DNA of 64,000 bases, from positions 310,001 through 374,000 of the forward strand of contig JANSWY010000001.1 of NCBI GenBank assembly GCA_024743255.1, written 5' to 3'. Every line of letters starts with the position of its first letter. Position 1 is the stretch's first letter. Source of the stretch: a bacterium (lineage in GTDB: Bacteria; Bacteroidota; Bacteroidia; Cytophagales; Cyclobacteriaceae). The translations under genes and the position numbers were made by a program. Under the pieces are notes generated by a model. It saw only the letters and a program-made list of their open reading frames with translations, was not told the DNA's origin and ran no database searches. Of the stretch, positions 59,125 through 64,000 are shown piece by piece.

Positions 59125-60225
59125 ATGAAAATACAGCATCAACTATATGTTTTAATTCTGGTACTAAGCTTTGCTATTTCCTGTACCTCTGAAACAGAGA
59201 GATCTGATCAATCAAAAAAGGTTGAGAGAGCTCAGGAGCAAAAAGAACAGAGCATCAAAAAGGAAGTAAAAACCACAGTTCCATTAGCTCAGCCGAAGAA
59301 AGTGGAAAATAAGCCAAAGCTTTTCCCGGGAGTTCAAATTCTTCGGAGCATCATAGACATCAATAATACTCAGTACCAGATTGCCCAACTGGAGGAAACA
59401 GGAGACTCCCTGAGACTTAGGAAACAAGACAGTACTTTATCAATTTCCATTGATTCATTGGATGCCTACCTGAAGAATCTCTCTACAGAATCTCCTGACT
59501 ACAGAATTGAAGATGACTGGTTTTTGGCATATGGTGTTAGTAAACTGGATATTGATATCGTAAATCAATTGTTAGTGAATAATAGAATTTCATTGCAGGA
59601 TAACCCTCAACCAGCTGTGATTGAAGATATTGATGGTAAAGCATTTGCCTGTTGGCTCATTCCCCAGAACCCTCAATTAGTAAACTCCTTAGTATATCGA
59701 GATAAGAGATACAATACTTTGACAAAAGCAGAGCTTAAGACTATTGGAGTTCTTGGGTTTTATTTTAGAGACGATCATATTTTTAAGGTTGGTGATGACT
59801 ACTATGTATTTTACATAGACCCAAACTACAAAATTTCATATTTTCGGGGAGCTGTCTGGTTCGGTAACAATTCTCAGAAATCAAATCTAATGTTTGATTC
59901 TATTATCAAAGGTGATTATGGATGTGCTCTTAGGATGGATACAATTGTTCGTCTTACTGAAAATCAAAGCATTCTTATTTGTAACATTGATGGACCAGAA
60001 GCTGGCGAATGTGGAGGTGCATTGTGGATGGGAAAATGGACTAAGCCAAATTCATTGGAAAGAGTTTATTGGAAGTATTATAAGGAATTGTACCTACCCT
60101 ACAAAGTAGGCATTACAGAAGACTTGAATGTTCAGGTATATGAGCCAAACAGACAAAAAACTGTAGTAGATGAATTTAATTTAAAGGACCTTCTCACGGA
60201 TAAGAGAATTTATACTGAGGATTAA
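59125..60225 (+). CDS. Lipoprotein of unknown function
   Basis: A 366-residue lipoprotein (signal ending FAISC) with a charged, Lys/Glu-rich linker after the lipid anchor (about 22-60, QKEQSIKKEVKTT). The globular part is beta-rich with GFYFRDDHIFKVGDDYYVFYIDPN and DGPEAGECGGALWMGKW. No family was recognised. It follows the AKR gene by 23 bases and converges with the VanW-type gene. Confidence 0.65.
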   Translation: MKIQHQLYVLILVLSFAISCTSETERSDQSKKVERAQEQKEQSIKKEVKTTVPLAQPKKVENKPKLFPGVQILRSIIDINNTQYQIAQLEETGDSLRLRKQDSTLSISIDSLDAYLKNLSTESPDYRIEDDWFLAYGVSKLDIDIVNQLLVNNRISLQDNPQPAVIEDIDGKAFACWLIPQNPQLVNSLVYRDKRYNTLTKAELKTIGVLGFYFRDDHIFKVGDDYYVFYIDPNYKISYFRGAVWFGNNSQKSNLMFDSIIKGDYGCALRMDTIVRLTENQSILICNIDGPEAGECGGALWMGKWTKPNSLERVYWKYYKELYLPYKVGITEDLNVQVYEPNRQKTVVDEFNLKDLLTDKRIYTED

Positions 60226-60230
60226 ATTCA

Positions 60231-60947
60231 CTATTGAATCAAACTATAAGTACCAATATCCAAAACTCTATCCTCTCCTTTGATTTTGGTCTTTACTTCA
60301 CGTCGTTTATCTATTTCCTCAACTTCAAATACGATTTCCTTAATCTCTAACTCACCCTCGGCAACTAAACTACAATTAATCACCTCATCCTGTACATCAA
60401 ACTGGAATTGTATGTCGAAGGGATAAATATTCTCAAGCCGTAAATCTTTGTACCCATAAACAACCGTTGCATCAGCGCCAAGTGGAGTAAATCGCTCATG
60501 TTCTTCATAGATATCTACTGAGTGATGAAATCTTTCCCGGACTTTCAAATTTGATTGAATACCGGCGTGGTAAATAATACTCGCCACCTGACATAAACCA
60601 CCACCTACTTGCTCAGACAATACTCCATTCACAAGATTCCGGCCTTTGCGAAAGCCATTCCTTTCAACCGGTTTTCCAACAGCACTCCAGAAGCTAAATA
60701 TCTCACCGGGTTTGATGACAATCTTTTCAATTGAATTGGCTGCTAATCTTAAATTATGAAGCTTATTCTCATACAAATGTGATTTCTTCACTGGTTGGGC
60801 AATCTTGAATTCACTTTGAGTTTTAATATCGCCAGTGGATTTGGCAATTTTTGAGGAGATGCCTTTTGACATATCACTAAAATATCTCAGAATCAACTTC
60901 AATTGAACTCTGATAGGAACAGGCAAAAGTCGGAGTAGTGTTCTCAT
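60231..60947 (-). CDS. VanW-family protein
   Basis: A 238-residue protein matching the VanW family: RLAANSIEKIVIKPGEIFSFW, VGKPVERNGFRKGRNLVNG, GGGLCQVASIIYHAG and RFHHSVDIY. The family is named from glycopeptide-resistance clusters but its biochemical role is unknown, and no van genes are here. It overlaps the upstream methyltransferase gene by four bases (ATGA), so the pair is translationally coupled. Confidence 0.86.
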   Translation of the reverse strand: MRTLLRLLPVPIRVQLKLILRYFSDMSKGISSKIAKSTGDIKTQSEFKIAQPVKKSHLYENKLHNLRLAANSIEKIVIKPGEIFSFWSAVGKPVERNGFRKGRNLVNGVLSEQVGGGLCQVASIIYHAGIQSNLKVRERFHHSVDIYEEHERFTPLGADATVVYGYKDLRLENIYPFDIQFQFDVQDEVINCSLVAEGELEIKEIVFEVEEIDKRREVKTKIKGEDRVLDIGTYSLIQ

Positions 60948-61615
60948 TGTTTTTGAAAAACTACTACAATATAACTCGAATATGCTTTAAATGTACTCCT
61001 ACACAACCAATCATCTATCCATCCAAATAGTTTGCGTAGAGAATTAGGTATTCTGTGGATTGGTGTAAATAGTATTCCTACACTCTTTTTCAAGCTCCAT
61101 GATTCCTTCATTTTATATTCAAGATCATTCACAGAATACGCCGAGCTACCATGCCAGGAACTATTATGATGACCATTAGTAAGTCCTCTTCGCTTAGCTG
61201 ATGGGAAGTCAAACAATAGAATTCCATCGGGTTTAAGGATTCGCTTACACTCATCCAGAATTTGCTCAGCGTCATCCTCATTAAGATGCATAAAGAGATG
61301 AAAACTAAAAATTGCATCAAACGTGCTGTCGCCAAATGGGAGTTTTTTAGCATCTGCCTGCATATAGGTTTTATCAGGATATTTTGATTTGGCTACTTCC
61401 ATCATCTGGCTGCTTAGGTCAGTACCATGAGTTGCGAACTGCATAAACCGTCCTGTTCCACAAGCAAGATCCAGTATTAATCCATCTTTGGGAATATACT
61501 TCTCAATGATCTTCTTTTCCTGTCTGTGAATGAATTGGCCATAACTATTTGCAAAGCGATCACGATCGTAATCGCCAGATAGTTTGTCGTAGTATTCTTT
61601 AATTTCCTGAGCCAT
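60944..61615 (-). CDS. Class I SAM-dependent methyltransferase
   Basis: A 223-residue methyltransferase with the SAM motif LILDLACGTGRFMQFA, an acidic DLSSQMMEVAKSK loop, and FDAIFSFHLFMHLNEDDAEQILDECKRILKPDGILLFDFPS, the post-I/III blocks of the Methyltransf_11/25 group. Coupled by a four-base overlap to the VanW-type gene downstream, which suggests a joint role in envelope or small-molecule modification. Confidence 0.88.
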   Translation of the reverse strand: MAQEIKEYYDKLSGDYDRDRFANSYGQFIHRQEKKIIEKYIPKDGLILDLACGTGRFMQFATHGTDLSSQMMEVAKSKYPDKTYMQADAKKLPFGDSTFDAIFSFHLFMHLNEDDAEQILDECKRILKPDGILLFDFPSAKRRGLTNGHHNSSWHGSSAYSVNDLEYKMKESWSLKKSVGILFTPIHRIPNSLRKLFGWIDDWLCRSTFKAYSSYIVVVFQKQ

Positions 61616-61706
61616 AATGAGCTAGATGGTTCTTGAAAAATAACGGAAAATTAACGTTATAGCAATTTTTCACGTATATCTTGAAACACAACCAAACATC
61701 TTTACT

Positions 61707-62441
61707 ATGCCATTAACCAACAAATTACTTTCTGCAATTGCCCTTTTGTTAGTCACTTCGCTCAGAGTATCCGGACAAGCCGAAATAGATCTTGAGGAAA
61801 GAATGGTGTGGTATTACGGGGAAGTGACCTACACAAACGAGAAGACTGCCACAGGTCTGTTAAACTACTCCTTAATAACTGATGTGTTGAACTTAAAATC
61901 TGACAAAGGACAGGAAAGTCTATCTACACAACAAGTAAGCAGATTTATTTTAACAGATTCTATCGCAGAGAAGAAGTTTTATTCCATCCCGATACAAGAT
62001 GGGAAACAAAATCGCAGAACCTGGGTATTCATGGAATCTATTTATGAAAATGATGATCTGGCTATCTTATTGAGGCATGAAACAAAGGGATCAAGGTATA
62101 CTTCTGATCCATATGTTAAAAATCTCAATGCATATAATAACCCCTCTGTAAGCGAGGTGCTCTATTTGGCAAATAAGAAAGGCAGTGTGATTAGGTACGC
62201 CAGGAAACTGGTTTCAAAAGAAGGTATCCTATTTGGGCCGGATAACTATGGGTTAATTGGGCAGCAAACTGTATATGGTGCAAACCCTAATAATCGTTAC
62301 AAGGTTCTGGATAAAAATGCTTTAGAGTTACTGATGCTTGGGAAGTATCCTGAAGTGGAGGATTATATTAAGCAGGAGAAAAAGAAACTGAACATGCTTG
62401 GCGATCTGATTGATGTATTTGAATTCTATGGCAGTTTATGA
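61707..62441 (+). CDS. Secreted protein of unknown function
   Basis: A 244-residue protein with a signal peptide (MPLTNKLLSAIALLLVTSLRVSGQ) and a beta-rich body (VWYYGEVTYTNEKTATGLLNY; SLSTQQVSRFIL), ending in a helical segment. No family was recognised. It is divergent from the methyltransferase gene and converges with the EamA gene, overlapping its 3' end by six bases. Confidence 0.68.
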   Translation: MPLTNKLLSAIALLLVTSLRVSGQAEIDLEERMVWYYGEVTYTNEKTATGLLNYSLITDVLNLKSDKGQESLSTQQVSRFILTDSIAEKKFYSIPIQDGKQNRRTWVFMESIYENDDLAILLRHETKGSRYTSDPYVKNLNAYNNPSVSEVLYLANKKGSVIRYARKLVSKEGILFGPDNYGLIGQQTVYGANPNNRYKVLDKNALELLMLGKYPEVEDYIKQEKKKLNMLGDLIDVFEFYGSL

Positions 62442-63344
62442 TTTTTTCCTGGTTAACCACACAATTCCAGCGATAACGATCGCAGTTCCTGCCAGCTGAA
62501 GTATTGTCATTCTTTCATCGAGAAATATATTGGCCAGAATGATTGTACTGATTGGGCCAATACTACCCACGATCGCAAAGTTCGAAGCTCCCATTCCCTT
62601 TATTGCATAAGAAATCAAGTAGGAAGGAATTACTGTTGCAATTATTGCCATGGCGAATCCCAGGTAATATACTTCATTGGGATACCCCAATATAGATCCC
62701 CCATTTGTCACCAGGTAATGCATGATTACGAAGGAGCACGAGACAATCATTGCATAAGAAGTAAAGGTCACAGAGCCAAACTTTGGAATCAACCAACCGC
62801 TCCCTGCTATATAGCTGGCATAGGTCAATGCACTTAGGAATATCAGAATACCTCCCAAAATCAATTTTGATTCTTCACCAGCAAAAGACAACTCCTGCCC
62901 AAAGGTGACAACAATTCCTGCATAACTAATCAAAATCGCCATTACCTGTTTGCGGGTAATTCTTGTTTTGAAGAAGATTCTTGAAATGATCAAGACAAGA
63001 GTTGGGTAGATGAATAGAATTACCCTTTCCAGGCTTGCTTTAATGTATTGCAACCCAAGGAAATCGAAATAACTGGCCAAATAATAACCAATAATTCCAA
63101 ACCCTATAAGCCACCAATAATCTGTTTTCTTGATTTTATCAGGATTTGAAGGTCTTTTGATAAAAGCTACAATCAGGTAAAACGGAAGAGCAAATAGCAT
63201 TCTCAATAGCAGAAGCGAAACGGCATCTATTTCATAACGATAGGCTAATTTCACCATAACAGCCTTGCTGGAGAATAAGACTATTCCCAATACGGCAATC
63301 AGAACCGCTATACTTTTGGTAGATGTATTGCTCTCCTTATTCAT
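62436..63344 (-). CDS. EamA/DMT-family transporter
   Basis: A 302-residue membrane protein with ten helices in two repeated EamA halves (first SIAVLIAVLGIVLFSSKAV, second from about residue 145). It ends in a short basic LTRKKS tail. DMT-superfamily transporters export amino acids, nucleotides or other metabolites; specificity is not readable here. I chose the ATG at 63344; an alternative six codons upstream is possible. Its 3' end overlaps that of the converging secreted-protein gene by six bases. Confidence 0.88.
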   Translation of the reverse strand: MNKESNTSTKSIAVLIAVLGIVLFSSKAVMVKLAYRYEIDAVSLLLLRMLFALPFYLIVAFIKRPSNPDKIKKTDYWWLIGFGIIGYYLASYFDFLGLQYIKASLERVILFIYPTLVLIISRIFFKTRITRKQVMAILISYAGIVVTFGQELSFAGEESKLILGGILIFLSALTYASYIAGSGWLIPKFGSVTFTSYAMIVSCSFVIMHYLVTNGGSILGYPNEVYYLGFAMAIIATVIPSYLISYAIKGMGASNFAIVGSIGPISTIILANIFLDERMTILQLAGTAIVIAGIVWLTRKKS

Positions 63345-63445
63345 GAGCTGCAAACTTACCAAACCCGTGTTCTTACTTTATCATGCATTTGCTTTACTTT
63401 AGTTAGATAGCAAGCAAATATTTCAATAACTACGACTCCTAAATC

Positions 63446-64000
63446 ATGAAACTAATACTGACTCTTCTATTTACAATCACAATCTCCATCTCGAATTTAT
63501 CATTCGGTCAGGGAGTGTCATTTTCCTATTTGATTCCTAAGAATGGATACATCTCAGCTCCAGTGAGTCCCTTTTCTCTAAGAGGAGTTGGGTTGTCATT
63601 TGGGGATTATCTTGGTTTGGAAACAGGTGGGACGCTTTATTATATGTCGGGTTTGGGCATGACAGATTTGCCATTTGAGTACGACAAACCCTTAACAGGT
63701 CCAAATTTCTCAGTATTGGTACCGATGCAACTGTACATTAAAATCCCATTGAAAGGAGTTGATATAAAGTTTTTAGGAGGCGGGTTTGCCATATGGCATT
63801 TGAACCCAAGAATCAACTATGGAAACATGGATAGAGCGATCAGGGAATTCGAAGGATGGGATATAGTTAATTCAGAATTTGAGGAAGATTTTCAGATAGG
63901 CGGAGGAATCATGGGCGGAATTGGTTTTGAGTTTTATGTCTCGAAGGAATTCTCAATAACACTGGATGTTCAGTACCTCAAAGGAGGTAGTACTGTAGAT
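63446..64000 (+). CDS. Outer-membrane beta-barrel protein, N-terminal fragment
   Basis: The window ends within this gene after 185 codons. A signal peptide (MKLILTLLFTITISISNLSFGQ) is followed by alternating amphipathic strands (GVGLSFGDYLGLETGGTLYY, GGGIMGGIGFEFYVSKEF, FSITLDVQYLKGG) as in small Bacteroidota OmpW/PorT-like barrels. Specific family not determined. Confidence 0.72.
   Translation, partial: MKLILTLLFTITISISNLSFGQGVSFSYLIPKNGYISAPVSPFSLRGVGLSFGDYLGLETGGTLYYMSGLGMTDLPFEYDKPLTGPNFSVLVPMQLYIKIPLKGVDIKFLGGGFAIWHLNPRINYGNMDRAIREFEGWDIVNSEFEEDFQIGGGIMGGIGFEFYVSKEFSITLDVQYLKGGSTVD

Overview
The window reads as chromosomal DNA from a gliding, probably marine member of the Bacteroidota, most likely order Cytophagales. 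The sequence support is: low G+C; a GldB gliding lipoprotein; type IX secretion (T9SS) C-terminal sorting domains on two secreted proteins; SprB-type repeats; many lipoproteins with a Cys-terminated lipobox; a TonB receptor paired with a DUF4249 lipoprotein; and starts that mostly lack a Shine-Dalgarno sequence. I see no rRNA, tRNA, CRISPR array, transposase or phage genes.

Layout. 1-6.5 kb: an edge-truncated outer-membrane barrel gene, gldB, a family 4 glycosyltransferase, an acyl-ACP thioesterase, and an oligopeptidase B-like lipoprotein surrounded by three copies of a small unknown gene family. 6.9-10.1 kb: a co-directional run of five mostly unknown envelope genes. 10.1-14 kb: regulators and small-ligand proteins (WYL, GyrI-like, DUF1801, AraC, double SnoaL, cupin). 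14-20 kb: an unusual short M1 peptidase, a DUF4932-type metallopeptidase and a membrane AraC regulator.

20.3-51.6 kb: about 31 kb in which every supported gene lies on the minus strand. It mixes TPR and membrane proteins, SRPBCC/AraC, DUF695, DUF4261, DUF5996 and DUF6882 proteins, a quinone-reductase-like enzyme, methyltransferase, methionine aminopeptidase, flavodoxin-like protein and class D beta-lactamase. It ends with a chitin-degradation pair: a multi-modular AA10 LPMO and a GH18 lipoprotein. Between 28.3 and 33.9 kb, five gene starts are preceded by a GTTA(G/T)-type motif. At three of these the motif abuts an inverted repeat, two of them with an extrahelical base, which resembles integron-cassette recombination sites. 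The same stretch holds a 72-bp direct repeat and an 11-copy array of a 21-bp unit. I regard this as the most unusual region of the window.

51.8-64 kb: a TonB receptor/DUF4249 pair divergent from the chitinase operon, a membrane-anchored MutS-like ATPase, a DoxX-like protein, an aldo/keto reductase, a VanW/methyltransferase pair, an EamA transporter and a second edge-truncated barrel protein.

How the genes fit together. The chitin pair makes a compact surface-degradation unit: one partner is T9SS-exported and the other lipid-anchored. The two AraC-plus-double-SnoaL cassettes (11.7 and 37 kb) are paralogous regulatory/effector units. The remainder looks like accessory and environmental-response content, not core housekeeping.
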